Shown: piece by piece, positions 24,169 through 31,766 of the stretch
Layout of the letters: every line of letters starts with the position of its first letter
Numbering within the stretch: position 1 is the first letter of the stretch
The notes under the pieces: model-generated
The model's input: the letters and a program-made list of their open reading frames with translations, nothing else
What the model was told of the DNA's origin: nothing
Databases searched by the model: none
Translations under genes and position numbers: made by a program
IMG/VR virus record: IMGVR_UViG_3300029985_000045
Coordinates: 1 to 61,669 of that record
DNA: 61,669 nt
Strand: one strand, 5' to 3'
Source of the DNA: a virus

Positions 24169-24642
24169 CTACGGGCTGCAAGGAAGTTTTGGTTCAACGA
24201 GGCCAGTGGTTCCTTTTCCAAGGCGAGCTGCTTTAGCCAATCGATCACAGCCTTCATTATGCTCATCACCGGAATGCCCCTTCACCCAACGTGTAGTCGC
24301 TTTAGTAGTTCCGTATATGCTTCTAAGTTTGATATAGAGTGGCGCAAGGTGGAGCGCTTTGCATTGGTATGCTCCGCTTGCATATCCGAGTACAAGCTGT
24401 GAGTCAGAGACGAGCACAACTTCATGAGGACCCTGTGCGAGTACATCTTGTGTGTTGAGTATCTTGAAGACGTGTTCAAGACCGACGATCGCAGCTGTAA
24501 TTTCTGCAACATTGTTAGTAGCTTTCGTGAGGTATCCATTCCCCTCTGAATGCAAGGATCCGTCGATGACGCATCTCCATCCATAGCCACCATCAGAGTC
24601 GAATGTATTCCCGGATCCGTCAGCATATAGTTCAACCTTCAT
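24169..24642 (-). CDS. rnhA: Ribonuclease HI
   Basis: 157 residues. Active-site set: YADGSGN (Asp8), NNVAEITAAI (Glu), VSDSQLV (Asp), HNEGCDRLA (Asp near the end), in the right order for RNase HI. Removes RNA from RNA:DNA hybrids such as Okazaki primers. AGGAAAG precedes the ATG. Gene symbol by function. Confidence 0.9.
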   Translation of the reverse strand: MKVELYADGSGNTFDSDGGYGWRCVIDGSLHSEGNGYLTKATNNVAEITAAIVGLEHVFKILNTQDVLAQGPHEVVLVSDSQLVLGYASGAYQCKALHLAPLYIKLRSIYGTTKATTRWVKGHSGDEHNEGCDRLAKAARLGKGTTGLVEPKLPCSP

Positions 24643-24802
24643 TATCTTTCCTATTCTGGAGTCGTGTTAACATACGAAGTCCTACTGAGGTTTCATAGTA
24701 TTGAGGCGCCACTCCAAATTTCCATAGTAATTTGTACAGCGCCATCCAAGCATTAATGGCTCTATCGTCTAGGTTTAAATGACCTGTCTTTAGTCTTCCC
24801 AT
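24632..24802 (-). CDS. Small protein of the LLxxLxI-type family
   Basis: 56 residues from the ATG at 24802; the frame continues upstream without a plausible start. WMALYKLLWKFGVAPQYYE matches the family signature. Overlaps the RNase H start by 11 bases. Confidence 0.6.
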   Translation of the reverse strand: MGRLKTGHLNLDDRAINAWMALYKLLWKFGVAPQYYETSVGLRMLTRLQNRKDNEG

Positions 24803-24804
24803 AG

Positions 24805-24810
24805 TATAAT
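24805..24810 (+). promoter_or_regulatory. -10 box for the 24837 gene
   Basis: AGTATAAT on the plus strand, 26 bases before the ATG, with TAGGAG as ribosome site between. Confidence 0.5.
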
Positions 24811-24836
24811 AAACCTTACGTAGGAGATTGTACGAA

Positions 24837-25103
24837 ATGGCAATGCAACCAGATGCTCTCAAAGCTAAGATGAAAGATACCATCTACAACGGTCTTAAAG
24901 CTCAGTTCGGTTCAGCAGCTGGCAAAGGTGCTAACTACACACCTATCGCAGATGCTCAATGGCAGGCGATGGCTGAAGCAATCTCAGGTATTGCAGCCGA
25001 CATCGTGATGGAGATCACGACGAATGCTACAGTATTACCTGGTATTCCAACTGCTGGATCACCTGCAGCTCAAGTCACTGTTGGACCTGGACAGATCCTT
25101 TAA
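24837..25103 (+). CDS. Small putative virion-associated protein
   Basis: 88 residues. IADIVMEITTNATVLPGIPT and the Gly/Ala/Pro-rich end follow a pattern common in small tailed-phage proteins of unknown function located near structural genes (helix, then AxV...GIxT, then Gly-rich tail). Here it stands alone in an early-type region. TAGGAG precedes the ATG. Confidence 0.6.
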   Translation: MAMQPDALKAKMKDTIYNGLKAQFGSAAGKGANYTPIADAQWQAMAEAISGIAADIVMEITTNATVLPGIPTAGSPAAQVTVGPGQIL

Positions 25104-25384
25104 TAGTTCTTCGTGATCTTAAACGAATTGATCTTACTAGCACGAGGCTCTTGCTTCTCGTGCTCAGGGTAAATCTCTACTTTCATTCTAGTCTCGCCAT
25201 CATCATGCTCAGTAGTAGGTTTGATTGCCTCGATAGTGAGGCATTCAACCATTGCACCTGTGCCTGGATCCTCTTCACTGATAGTGAGATCAAGAGTAAG
25301 GTCTTTACTGTTAGATCCATAGCCAAGCATCTCGTATCCAATCTTAGACAGGACCATATCAAGCTGTGCCTTAGAGATCTTCAT
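25100..25384 (-). CDS. Hypothetical acidic protein
   Basis: 94 residues, alternating strand-like pattern with many Glu and Lys. AAGGGAG precedes the ATG. Its stop overlaps the convergent gene by four bases. No family recognised. Confidence 0.6.
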   Translation of the reverse strand: MKISKAQLDMVLSKIGYEMLGYGSNSKDLTLDLTISEEDPGTGAMVECLTIEAIKPTTEHDDGETRMKVEIYPEHEKQEPRASKINSFKITKNY

Positions 25385-25393
25385 ATTGCTCCC

Positions 25394-25687
25394 TTAAAAT
25401 AGTTCGTCACCATCGTACACAATACCCTTACCGTTATATCCACGCGGAGCAGCGTCAGATGAACCGGTAATGAATCGAGCTTCAAGTGAGTTGATAAAGT
25501 CTAATGCATGATCGACAGCAAGATGGTGGTGTGACCGCTCATCTTCCCGCTTATTAAAGAATCGCTTCGGGTATTTCGTATCTGCCTCATCTCTGATGCC
25601 TTCGATACGAGCCTTAATCATGTCCATGCTCTCAAGCCCTTGGCTAACGAAATGAATAGCCTGCTTCATAGCATGATGATAAGCCAT
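25394..25687 (-). CDS. Hypothetical His-rich helical protein
   Basis: 97 residues from the ATG at 25687, one base after the upstream stop with AAAAGGTAAG as ribosome site. Clustered His (AYHHAM, RSHHHLAVDH) could bind metal. Predicted helical. Function unknown. Confidence 0.6.
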   Translation of the reverse strand: MAYHHAMKQAIHFVSQGLESMDMIKARIEGIRDEADTKYPKRFFNKREDERSHHHLAVDHALDFINSLEARFITGSSDAAPRGYNGKGIVYDGDELF

Positions 25688-25688
25688 C

Positions 25689-26249
25689 TTACCTTTTGGC
25701 GTCGGGATGCGCTTGTATACGAACTTCCCCATCGATTTCATCAACACTACCGCGGTCGCCGATACACTTAGGACTGACGTTGAAGAGCTCATCGACTAGA
25801 TCCTCTCTATTCTTCTTGTAGTATGTTGATTCCAATATATGCGGGAACATAATTGAAACCGGACCATCCTTCGTGACTGCTTTGCAGTGTTCGCGAGGTA
25901 TTAGACAATGACCCATCTCGTGGAATACTAATTCTTCCCTTTGATACTCATCCATCTTTTTCCAAGACTTCGAATGGATCTTAATAACCATTCTACCTGC
26001 CCTGTTTCGCGCACAGTAACCCACAGTTCGGTCAGTCCAACTCGTACGAATATCTCCGAAGGACATATTCATCTTGTCGAGACTTACAGGATGCCCTCTC
26101 AATCGTGCTTCATATATGAACGATTCTATGATCGGATTAAAGGTCTTATCAATGTAGTCTGTCTTGTACTCTATTGGAGTAGGAGAGGCATTTATTGTGG
26201 TGCAACTGAGTGAACAACTTAAGGTGAGGATTAAGAATAGGTAACGCAC
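25689..26249 (-). CDS. Putative zinc metalloprotease lipoprotein
   Basis: 186 residues, GTG start with GGAG upstream. Signal with lipobox-like SLSC at about residues 13-16; HEMGHCLIPREH gives HExxH plus a third His six residues on, and a later SIMFP could serve as a Met-turn. One residue longer between the His ligands than metzincins. Probably acts in the periplasm or outer membrane. Catalysis likely but unproven. Confidence 0.7.
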   Translation of the reverse strand: MRYLFLILTLSCSLSCTTINASPTPIEYKTDYIDKTFNPIIESFIYEARLRGHPVSLDKMNMSFGDIRTSWTDRTVGYCARNRAGRMVIKIHSKSWKKMDEYQREELVFHEMGHCLIPREHCKAVTKDGPVSIMFPHILESTYYKKNREDLVDELFNVSPKCIGDRGSVDEIDGEVRIQAHPDAKR

Positions 26250-26264
26250 AGCCCAACTCCGCTA

Positions 26265-26270
26265 TATAAT
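26265..26270 (+). promoter_or_regulatory. -10 box, leaderless arrangement
   Basis: TATAAT with the last T exactly six bases before the ATG at 26277. Confidence 0.55.
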
Positions 26271-26276
26271 AGACCT

Positions 26277-26507
26277 ATGAACAACTGCAAAATCTGTATC
26301 CTAAGTCACATGCAAATGCACCCAGAACTAGTGTTCTGGATGAAGTGTCCATCTTGTGGCTACACTCAGTACGATGCAGCCTCGCACAAGAGATATCCCA
26401 AAGTCTCCCGCTTCTTTAGATACGACGGAACTGATCTATCGACTCAGCCGGTAGATAAGTCAGAAGTACCAGATGCGGACTCGTCCAGCGCTTCACATAA
26501 GGAATAG
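26277..26507 (+). CDS. Small zinc-ribbon-like protein, leaderless
   Basis: 76 residues with two CxxC pairs (CKIC, CPSC) about 20 residues apart, as in a zinc ribbon, followed by a Ser/Asp/Pro-rich tail. It stands on the plus strand among minus-strand genes and overlaps the convergent gene by 92 bases. Existence is supported mainly by the perfectly placed TATAAT and the Cys spacing. Confidence 0.6.
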   Translation: MNNCKICILSHMQMHPELVFWMKCPSCGYTQYDAASHKRYPKVSRFFRYDGTDLSTQPVDKSEVPDADSSSASHKE

Positions 26508-26670
26508 ATCCTTCAGGAGCGTCAACGTAAAACAACCGGCCTTCAGCTGGTTGTAACGTAAAGAACTCATTATTGGCTTCACCATACGGCATCTCAGGAT
26601 GCGGCTTTGGTTGACCGTTAACCTGTATCGTTATCGGCGTCTTCTCATCATTTAGATAGTAGATCTCCAT
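26416..26670 (-). CDS. Hypothetical protein
   Basis: 84 residues from the ATG at 26670, overlapping the upstream stop as TGATG with GGAG before it. Pro/Glu/Tyr-rich beta-like protein. The last third overlaps the convergent zinc-ribbon gene. Confidence 0.6.
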   Translation of the reverse strand: MEIYYLNDEKTPITIQVNGQPKPHPEMPYGEANNEFFTLQPAEGRLFYVDAPEGSIPYVKRWTSPHLVLLTYLPAESIDQFRRI

Positions 26671-26954
26671 CACCAACTCCACAGCAGTCCAGCTGCTTGC
26701 TTCTTAATATCAATGTTCAATACTAAATGTCTAGCCAGAGTAATCGCTACAGGCTTACCAGTAGCAACAGCAGCGACTGGTGTTAATGCGAATACGATAT
26801 ACTTATTGTTGTCCGCTATCTTCTGACCATACTTTTCAATGTTCTTAACTGTTTGCTTTAACTCAACATTCTGTTCGTAATAGGCATTAGTAGCAGATCC
26901 GCATCCAGCTCTTCCAGCCAAACATGTACCAACAACTAAAGCCTCTAACAACAT
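26670..26954 (-). CDS. Small membrane-associated protein
   Basis: 94 residues. Hydrophobic N-terminus (LLEALVVGTCLAGRAGC) that could be a signal or anchor with two Cys, and a second hydrophobic stretch at about 52-66. Coupled to the upstream gene by TAATG. Confidence 0.55.
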   Translation of the reverse strand: MLLEALVVGTCLAGRAGCGSATNAYYEQNVELKQTVKNIEKYGQKIADNNKYIVFALTPVAAVATGKPVAITLARHLVLNIDIKKQAAGLLWSW

Positions 26955-27178
26955 TACTTTGCCTCTGTATGGGAAAACTGCCCATTATCGAAATGCGCTG
27001 TCTTGTGGTTCAGTACATGTAGGTTAATAACTGCTGCATCAACTTCACCATCATCTACTTTAAGATTGTCAACTAAGAAATCACAGGCAGGATCAATGGA
27101 TAGGAACTTACGGTGTGTTACTTTACCACTCTCCGCGAATGTTACAACCCATTGAAAGCCATCGAATTTAAGATTCAT
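26954..27178 (-). CDS. Hypothetical protein
   Basis: 74 residues, beta-rich by composition (FDGFQWVVTFAESG). AGGAGATAGCG precedes the ATG. Nothing recognised. Confidence 0.6.
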   Translation of the reverse strand: MNLKFDGFQWVVTFAESGKVTHRKFLSIDPACDFLVDNLKVDDGEVDAAVINLHVLNHKTAHFDNGQFSHTEAK

Positions 27179-27317
27179 CGCTATCTCCTAACTGGTTTTT
27201 CAAAGACATAACTGTCAGTTCGTCTATCAATTTATCGAACCGGGAAGGAGAGATGACTTTGATTCTATACAGGATCCTCAGTAGTTTTGCTATCGCTTGA
27301 GCTCTCTGTACGGTCAT
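27168..27317 (-). CDS. Small protein of the LLxxLxI-type family
   Basis: About 49 residues from the ATG at 27317; no good ribosome site, and translation may be coupled to the overlapping upstream gene. AIAKLLRILYRIKVISPSRF is a clear match to the family signature. Confidence 0.5.
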   Translation of the reverse strand: MTVQRAQAIAKLLRILYRIKVISPSRFDKLIDELTVMSLKNQLGDSDES

Positions 27318-27555
27318 TGAACGGGTTGTCATCATAGTCATAATCATCGTAATCCCGCTCATAGTTGTCCCACTCGCATGGACAGTTATCTTTGCGCTGC
27401 CGGCACTCTTCGTGACAATCATCTTCTAATATGTCTTGAACGTGGAACAACTCTTTCTCAGCAGATCGAACCCAACCATGCAATAGCTTTAATAAGCCTT
27501 CACATGCTTCCAACGAATCCATATCTTCTTCAAGATCAATCTTCCGCTGCTTCAT
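27265..27555 (-). CDS. Hypothetical acidic protein
   Basis: 96 residues. Helical N-terminal half with GLLKLLHGWVRSAEKEL (weak family resemblance), then six Cys/His-containing segment (DDCHEECRQRKDNCPCEW) and a very acidic Asp/Tyr-rich tail. AAGGTGAG precedes the ATG. Confidence 0.6.
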   Translation of the reverse strand: MKQRKIDLEEDMDSLEACEGLLKLLHGWVRSAEKELFHVQDILEDDCHEECRQRKDNCPCEWDNYERDYDDYDYDDNPFNDRTESSSDSKTTEDPV

Positions 27556-27688
27556 TTGGGCTCACCTTGTTTTTACGCTTATAGTCTTTCTTAGTCTTAT
27601 GCCGCTTATTAGAAGGTAGAGTCAAGCGAACTCCATATAGTCCACGCTTGATCTTCTCTTTAGCTTTCTTTGCCTTCTTCTTGTCCAC
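27536..27688 (-). CDS. 50-residue very basic protein
   Basis: GTG start directly after the upstream TAA, with GAGGAATAA as ribosome site. About one third Lys/Arg (KKKAKKAKEKIKRG at the start), likely nucleic-acid binding. Overlaps the next start by 20 bases. Confidence 0.55.
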   Translation of the reverse strand: MDKKKAKKAKEKIKRGLYGVRLTLPSNKRHKTKKDYKRKNKVSPNEAAED

Positions 27689-27886
27689 TTATTCCTCGTA
27701 TTTGCAGAATGTAGTTTTAAGATTACGTAGGCATTCAGCGTAACATATTACTTTAGAGTCCCTAGCGCAAGCTGTCGCTTTTGCATCCAACTGATCGAGT
27801 AGAACAGGACTGCAGCTATAGTTGTCTGGATTACTACGTCCGCAACCAGCAACAGCAAGAAACAATACAGCATATAAAAACCTCAT
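27689..27886 (-). CDS. Small Cys-rich lipoprotein
   Basis: 65 residues. Signal peptide ending in lipobox AVAGC (Cys15), then six more Cys. AGGATTAAC precedes the ATG. Likely anchored in a cell membrane; candidate for superinfection exclusion or lysis timing, with no direct evidence. Confidence 0.7.
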   Translation of the reverse strand: MRFLYAVLFLAVAGCGRSNPDNYSCSPVLLDQLDAKATACARDSKVICYAECLRNLKTTFCKYEE

Positions 27887-27887
27887 G

Positions 27888-28154
27888 TTAATCCTTTTTC
27901 TTCTTCTTGGGTTTCTCTACTGGTTCACAAGGCGGATCGCCCCAAACCAATACAGTCGCACCATTGTGCCCGTGTATATCCATAAGAGCATCTACACTCT
28001 TATGTAACTCAAACGATGACTTAAAAGAAACCCATAGCATGTGTGCTTCGCCATTAGGATACACGGAACCAACAGCAATGATACCAGTTCCAGACATTCC
28101 GCTAATATCAGTGATACGGTTCAGATAAAACGTCCGGATCTTTAGAGATAACAT
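27888..28154 (-). CDS. Hypothetical protein
   Basis: 88 residues from the ATG at 28154 (GGAGTGAGT upstream). Gly-rich beta-like middle (GTGIIAVGSVYPNGEAH), ends in a run of Lys. No family recognised. Confidence 0.6.
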   Translation of the reverse strand: MLSLKIRTFYLNRITDISGMSGTGIIAVGSVYPNGEAHMLWVSFKSSFELHKSVDALMDIHGHNGATVLVWGDPPCEPVEKPKKKKKD

Positions 28155-28156
28155 AC

Positions 28157-28693
28157 TCACTCCTCAATCATCTTGCCAATGGCAAGAGCTAGTCTGTATT
28201 GAGCAGCGTGGTCAGCAATCTCTTTAAGAGTCAGAGGAGTACCGTTGACGCTGATGTTAACTATAGATCCATTATCGTAACGAATACTACCATTAACCCT
28301 TTTCAATATCTCTTTTACCCGGTCTGTTGTCTTGAGAGATAATTCCATGGTCTCATGCTTAGCTAGAGCGTATTCGCCTTCACCTTGTAACTTCAAGGAT
28401 CTTAGCTTGTGAAGTCCCATTGTCTGCCATTTAACAGGCTTGGGATGTTTCTTAACCAACCAAGCCATGTGACTTTTAATAGAGTCAATCTTTGCTTGAT
28501 GCTTATTTTGGTAGTTACGTAACTCTAAATGTCTGAGTTCTGAACTAGATTCAGCGTGTGCTTCAACCACTGCAATCGCATGAGCATAATAGTTCTTGCG
28601 AAAGCGGGCACGGTGTCTGCGAGTGTTAATATCATTGCGAGTAACAGCTATATCGCAGAGTTCGCGTACCAGTGGAAGAAGCTCGTTGTCCAT
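28157..28693 (-). CDS. Hypothetical helical protein
   Basis: 178 residues, Lys/His/Arg-rich, predicted mostly helical. GGAGAATAAG precedes the ATG. Nothing recognised. Confidence 0.6.
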   Translation of the reverse strand: MDNELLPLVRELCDIAVTRNDINTRRHRARFRKNYYAHAIAVVEAHAESSSELRHLELRNYQNKHQAKIDSIKSHMAWLVKKHPKPVKWQTMGLHKLRSLKLQGEGEYALAKHETMELSLKTTDRVKEILKRVNGSIRYDNGSIVNISVNGTPLTLKEIADHAAQYRLALAIGKMIEE

Positions 28694-28694
28694 C

Positions 28695-28886
28695 TTATTC
28701 TCCGAAGTGTTTTAGTTGTAAAGCCATAGGCAATACATCCACTTGTATTTCTACAAACTTCTCTTTTGGCGGAGCGCGTTTACCCTTAGGCTTTTGCGGC
28801 TCAAGCTTTGTTACTTGGTTACCCAAGCTCAAGAACACAGACATTCCAGCTTCTAACTCTTTACGGATCTGTTGACGTGTTTTCAT
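28695..28886 (-). CDS. Small hypothetical protein
   Basis: 63 residues with a Lys/Pro-rich centre (PQKPKGKRAPPKEK). GGGAGGTATT before the ATG is a very strong ribosome site; a CTGA-N3-TA motif lies 25 bases upstream of the start. Confidence 0.6.
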   Translation of the reverse strand: MKTRQQIRKELEAGMSVFLSLGNQVTKLEPQKPKGKRAPPKEKFVEIQVDVLPMALQLKHFGE

Positions 28887-28910
28887 AATACCTCCCAGTA
28901 TTACACATTC

Positions 28911-28920
28911 TTAGGATCAG
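28911..28920 (-). promoter_or_regulatory. CTGA-N3-TA promoter-like motif
   Basis: Minus-strand CTGATCCTAA, 25 bases before the ATG at 28886. One of a dozen similar sites in this region. Confidence 0.5.
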
Positions 28921-28923
28921 AGA

Positions 28924-29169
28924 TTAGTTCTTAGCGCAGCCTGATTTGGAGTGTTGTATGGCTTTCTGGATCAGTTGATCCATAGCTTCATCGTTCTTGG
29001 AGAACTTATTGAAGTCCTCATTCTTAATCTTGAACTTAGTCTCGCAGCCATCGATCACAACTCTAACCATCTGAAACTTAGGATCGCCTGAGTTAGGCAT
29101 ATCCACGTCGTAGTCCATGGCTTGAGCTGTGGTCGATAGCATCGCGATGATTACCAACAGTGCTTTCAT
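28924..29169 (-). CDS. Small secreted (periplasmic) protein
   Basis: 81 residues. Clear signal peptide with probable cleavage after TAQA, then a charged domain with two Cys (DGCETK, SGCAKN) that could pair. Coupled to the upstream membrane-protein gene by TAATG. Confidence 0.65.
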   Translation of the reverse strand: MKALLVIIAMLSTTAQAMDYDVDMPNSGDPKFQMVRVVIDGCETKFKIKNEDFNKFSKNDEAMDQLIQKAIQHSKSGCAKN

Positions 29170-29504
29170 TACTTCCCCTGTGGTTTATTGTTGTTGATGA
29201 TAGCCTGAGTCTCAGTCGTGAACCGGATACGAGCTACGTCCAATTCCATTGTGGAACCAGATGCGTTGTTTCCTTTAACGAATAAGAGAAGCAGTCCAGC
29301 GATCAGTCCAGCAATACCTGTACCAAACATAATGAGATACATGATTGGGATGAACTCAATATAGTGGTACTCGTGACCCATGATCCAAGAATCATAGATC
29401 CAAGGGATAACGAATAGCACACCGATAACGGTAAACATAATGCCACGGCTGACATTTGCTGCCCGTTTCTTCTTCTCTTGCTTTTTGAATTGGTTGGTGT
29501 CCAT
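29169..29504 (-). CDS. Membrane protein, two transmembrane helices
   Basis: 111 residues. Basic N-terminus, helices at about 20-40 and 52-75, then a soluble tail. AGGAGAACAAT precedes the ATG; the CTGA motif lies 20 bases further upstream. Possibly acts with the secreted product of the next gene. Confidence 0.65.
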   Translation of the reverse strand: MDTNQFKKQEKKKRAANVSRGIMFTVIGVLFVIPWIYDSWIMGHEYHYIEFIPIMYLIMFGTGIAGLIAGLLLLFVKGNNASGSTMELDVARIRFTTETQAIINNNKPQGK

Positions 29505-29523
29505 ATTGTTCTCCTAACAGAAT

Positions 29524-29533
29524 TTAGGATCAG
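29524..29533 (-). promoter_or_regulatory. CTGA-N3-TA promoter-like motif
   Basis: Minus-strand CTGATCCTAA, identical in its ten bases to the copy at 28911, 20 bases before the ATG at 29504. Confidence 0.5.
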
Positions 29534-29548
29534 ATATGGGTAGAAAGT

Positions 29549-29588
29549 GGGCGGCTTATCCTACCGCCCGTGAGCCAGCATAGCTGGC
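29549..29588 (-). terminator. Two adjacent hairpins after the 29600 gene
   Basis: GCCAGC/GCTGGC (29574-29588, 3-base loop) and GGGCGG/CCGCCC (29549-29569, 9-base loop). On the minus strand these follow the stop of the 29600 gene and are followed by ACTTTCTA, a short pyrimidine run. Probable transcription end. Confidence 0.6.
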
Positions 29589-29599
29589 AAGTTCAATCA

Positions 29600-30085
29600 T
29601 TACTTAACGAGATTGCGGAGTTCAGGAGGCAACGCATTTGTATCGATGTTGACAGTCTTAACTTTAGAAGCTTGGATCTGAGCAACACGATTGTTAATAG
29701 CTACTTCAACTTCTTTGCGGTCTGTATCAGTAGAGAGTGTAGTGAGCAATGCTCGCATAGCCTTCAACTGAGGATCGCTGGAGCCAATACGTGAACCAGG
29801 GTTTTTAGCGGAGTAATTAGCCCCACCATTCAGTCGTTTGTCTTTGCGTAACCAGTTAGACTGGAGACCAGATACGTATCCTTTAAGGTCTGAGTCGCCG
29901 CGAGTACTATCAAGTTCGATGGTGCGAGCAGTGAATCCCTCAAACAGGATAGCATTCACTTGACTGCGTAGTTCTCGGTTCATAAGAGCTCCAACATTGG
30001 TTCCTTCAGTAAAGGCAATGTTGTTCTCCTTCAGAACAGAGATGACTGCATTATAGACCGCTTCCTTCTGTGACATCTTGGACAT
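29600..30085 (-). CDS. QKEAV-family protein, paralogue 1
   Basis: 161 residues from the ATG at 30085 (GAGGAGGACTTTT upstream). SQKEAVYNAV, VNAILFEGF, DLKGYVSGLQSNWLRKDKRL, NPGSRIGSSDPQLKAMRALL and NALPPELRNLV are shared with the genes at 37101 and 40530. This family is present in many large phages, with function not known to me. A 20-bp palindrome lies just upstream. Confidence 0.75.
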   Translation of the reverse strand: MSKMSQKEAVYNAVISVLKENNIAFTEGTNVGALMNRELRSQVNAILFEGFTARTIELDSTRGDSDLKGYVSGLQSNWLRKDKRLNGGANYSAKNPGSRIGSSDPQLKAMRALLTTLSTDTDRKEVEVAINNRVAQIQASKVKTVNIDTNALPPELRNLVK

Positions 30086-30106
30086 AAAAGTCCTCCTCAT
30101 AAAAAT

Positions 30107-30126
30107 AGATAACATAATTGTTATCT
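30107..30126. promoter_or_regulatory. Palindrome, operator-like
   Basis: AGATAACA-TAAT-TGTTATCT, perfect 8-bp arms, 22 bases before the ATG at 30085. It has no U-tract and sits where a repressor would block the gene, so an operator is more likely than a terminator. Confidence 0.4.
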
Positions 30127-30139
30127 AATAGAAACTAAA

Positions 30140-30703
30140 TTATTCGTTAAATTCACCCGGAAAATCTTCCAATTCTCCGTCTTGTAAATCGTCATCGTCG
30201 GTTGATACTAATGGAACGAATTCATCTCCGTCCCATTCCCCTTCGATTTCTTCATCAATTTTACCCGCGGTCTCGAGAGCATAGATTTCGTCTTCATCCT
30301 CATCGTCAATTGCTGGATTGTATTTACTCATCGGCATTTCCTCCTCATTAATTAACATGTTTTCAATATGTTGATTCATCTCAGCCTCAACGACCTGCCG
30401 CAATGCCTCAAACGTTTCAGCCTCTCGTGTTACACCAGGCGTAAGTGTTACATCACCAGCGATGATAGCATCGTAATGCGCATCCAGTACATCTTTATTG
30501 TTCATGTATAATGCTTTGGCTGCAAACCAATTAGCTGCAGCATAACGATCAGGATCTAAGATTTCTTGCTGACGAATATGATCTGGGTGATTAGTATTGA
30601 ACCTCTGGCGCCACATGACCCATGTGGACACTTCTACTGCGGTCTTAAGGCATGTACCTATCATTGACCACATCTCAGCTACGTCAGGTTGTTCATTGCT
30701 CAT
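30140..30703 (-). CDS. Hypothetical protein with acidic C-terminus
   Basis: 187 residues from the ATG at 30703 (GGTGAATACC upstream). First 120 residues Trp/His/Asn-rich and helical; the last 55 are strongly acidic (DDEDEDEIY, DDDDLQDGE), resembling a DNA-mimic or disordered acidic tail. No family recognised. Confidence 0.6.
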   Translation of the reverse strand: MSNEQPDVAEMWSMIGTCLKTAVEVSTWVMWRQRFNTNHPDHIRQQEILDPDRYAAANWFAAKALYMNNKDVLDAHYDAIIAGDVTLTPGVTREAETFEALRQVVEAEMNQHIENMLINEEEMPMSKYNPAIDDEDEDEIYALETAGKIDEEIEGEWDGDEFVPLVSTDDDDLQDGELEDFPGEFNE

Positions 30704-30719
30704 GGTATTCACCGTACCC

Positions 30720-31112
30720 CTAATTTGTATCGGATTGATACTGGTCGCCGAACAGTGCGCGTCTAGTTAGTTCTGACTTAACAGCTTCAAGGACTTTGTC
30801 TGTACGTCTAATGAAGCCATTCTCATGTACAATAATGATGTCTTCTAGCGTCTTGGTATTTGAAATCAGCAAGTTCTCAAGATATTTAGCGCTAGATTGC
30901 GCCTTCTTGCCCATGATCTCATTGTATCGTTCTTCTGCACACAGATCTTTTGCGCCATCTTCTTCAACGTCTTGCATCATAATACATACTTCGCGGTAGT
31001 TATCGCTATCTGAACGATCTATGCCCCACACGTCACATACTGCATCGCGATAGGCGTCACGAGTCAGATCCCTTATCTTTTCTTTCATTCGCTTTGTGCA
31101 TCGTCGCGTCAT
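30720..31112 (-). CDS. Hypothetical protein
   Basis: 130 residues from the ATG at 31112 (AAGGAA about 12 bases upstream; a TTG three codons earlier is possible). Charged, helical. Overlaps the previous small gene by 56 bases. Confidence 0.55.
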   Translation of the reverse strand: MTRRCTKRMKEKIRDLTRDAYRDAVCDVWGIDRSDSDNYREVCIMMQDVEEDGAKDLCAEERYNEIMGKKAQSSAKYLENLLISNTKTLEDIIIVHENGFIRRTDKVLEAVKSELTRRALFGDQYQSDTN

Positions 31113-31218
31113 AATAGTCAAATTCCTTATAGCTCATTCGGTCTTCAAAGTCTACACCTAATAGGTGCATAAGCTTGATGAGTGATAGATATGTGGACCA
31201 TCTATTTAGAGTGCTCAC
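31057..31218 (-). CDS. Small protein of the LLxxLxI-type family
   Basis: 53 residues, GTG start with GGAGAAGATTA upstream. TYLSLIKLMHLLGVDFED matches the family, followed by an acidic/aromatic strand. The same frame extends upstream through the membrane-protein gene as a shadow and is not used. Confidence 0.6.
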   Translation of the reverse strand: MSTLNRWSTYLSLIKLMHLLGVDFEDRMSYKEFDYYDATMHKANERKDKGSDS

Positions 31219-31468
31219 TAATCTTCTCCATCTGAACATCGATGTCGTCAAGTGTATCCTTGAATGTATCGGCTGCAATAGCACACTTAAGGACCTTGTC
31301 ATCGGTGAGTGGCTTAGATCCCAACTCGCATCCGTAGTAATAGGCATCTCGCATGTCCATCGATTTAAATGGAGCACCCGCCATTACATCCACGAGCACC
31401 AAGATTGATGCACAGAGGACAAGGATGATACTGTACATGGCAATGCGATAGAAGATGGGATGTTTCAT
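31202..31468 (-). CDS. Single-pass membrane protein
   Basis: 88 residues. Transmembrane helix at about 9-30; soluble domain with two Cys (YGCELG, LKCAIA) that may sit in the periplasm. AGTAGGTAT precedes the ATG. Confidence 0.6.
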   Translation of the reverse strand: MKHPIFYRIAMYSIILVLCASILVLVDVMAGAPFKSMDMRDAYYYGCELGSKPLTDDKVLKCAIAADTFKDTLDDIDVQMEKISEHSK

Positions 31469-31472
31469 ATAC

Positions 31473-31766
31473 CTACTTTAATAGAGTCCGTTCAATAATA
31501 CTCGCCTCAATCTCAATCACTAACATTCTGTGATAATCGCCATACCAGGGTGGTATAGCTCCACCGCTCTTTAGATCACTCAGAAGAATTTGTAGATATT
31601 TAACATTAAGCTTGCGAAGATCAGTGAGCAAAGCATTAAAGTTTCTCATACCTTCTTCGCTTTGCCCACTATAAGGATGACTGTCAAATATACGCTTATA
31701 ACGAAATCGACGCTTCTGCAACTGATGCTTCTTGCGTGCTTGTTGTCTCTGCATCTTGGATGGCAT
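31473..31766 (-). CDS. Hypothetical basic protein
   Basis: 97 residues from the ATG at 31766 (GGAGACACGAA upstream; a CGTATAATC box lies 19 bases further up, inside the upstream gene). Basic N-terminus (QRQQARKKHQLQKRRFRYKR) then Leu-rich helices. Confidence 0.6.
   Translation of the reverse strand: MPSKMQRQQARKKHQLQKRRFRYKRIFDSHPYSGQSEEGMRNFNALLTDLRKLNVKYLQILLSDLKSGGAIPPWYGDYHRMLVIEIEASIIERTLLK

Noticed and set aside
31057-31377. 106-codon minus ORF reading through the 31202-31468 membrane gene
   Set aside because: Only the 3' part from the GTG at 31218 with its own GGAG site is plausible; the upstream part is a shadow of the membrane gene.
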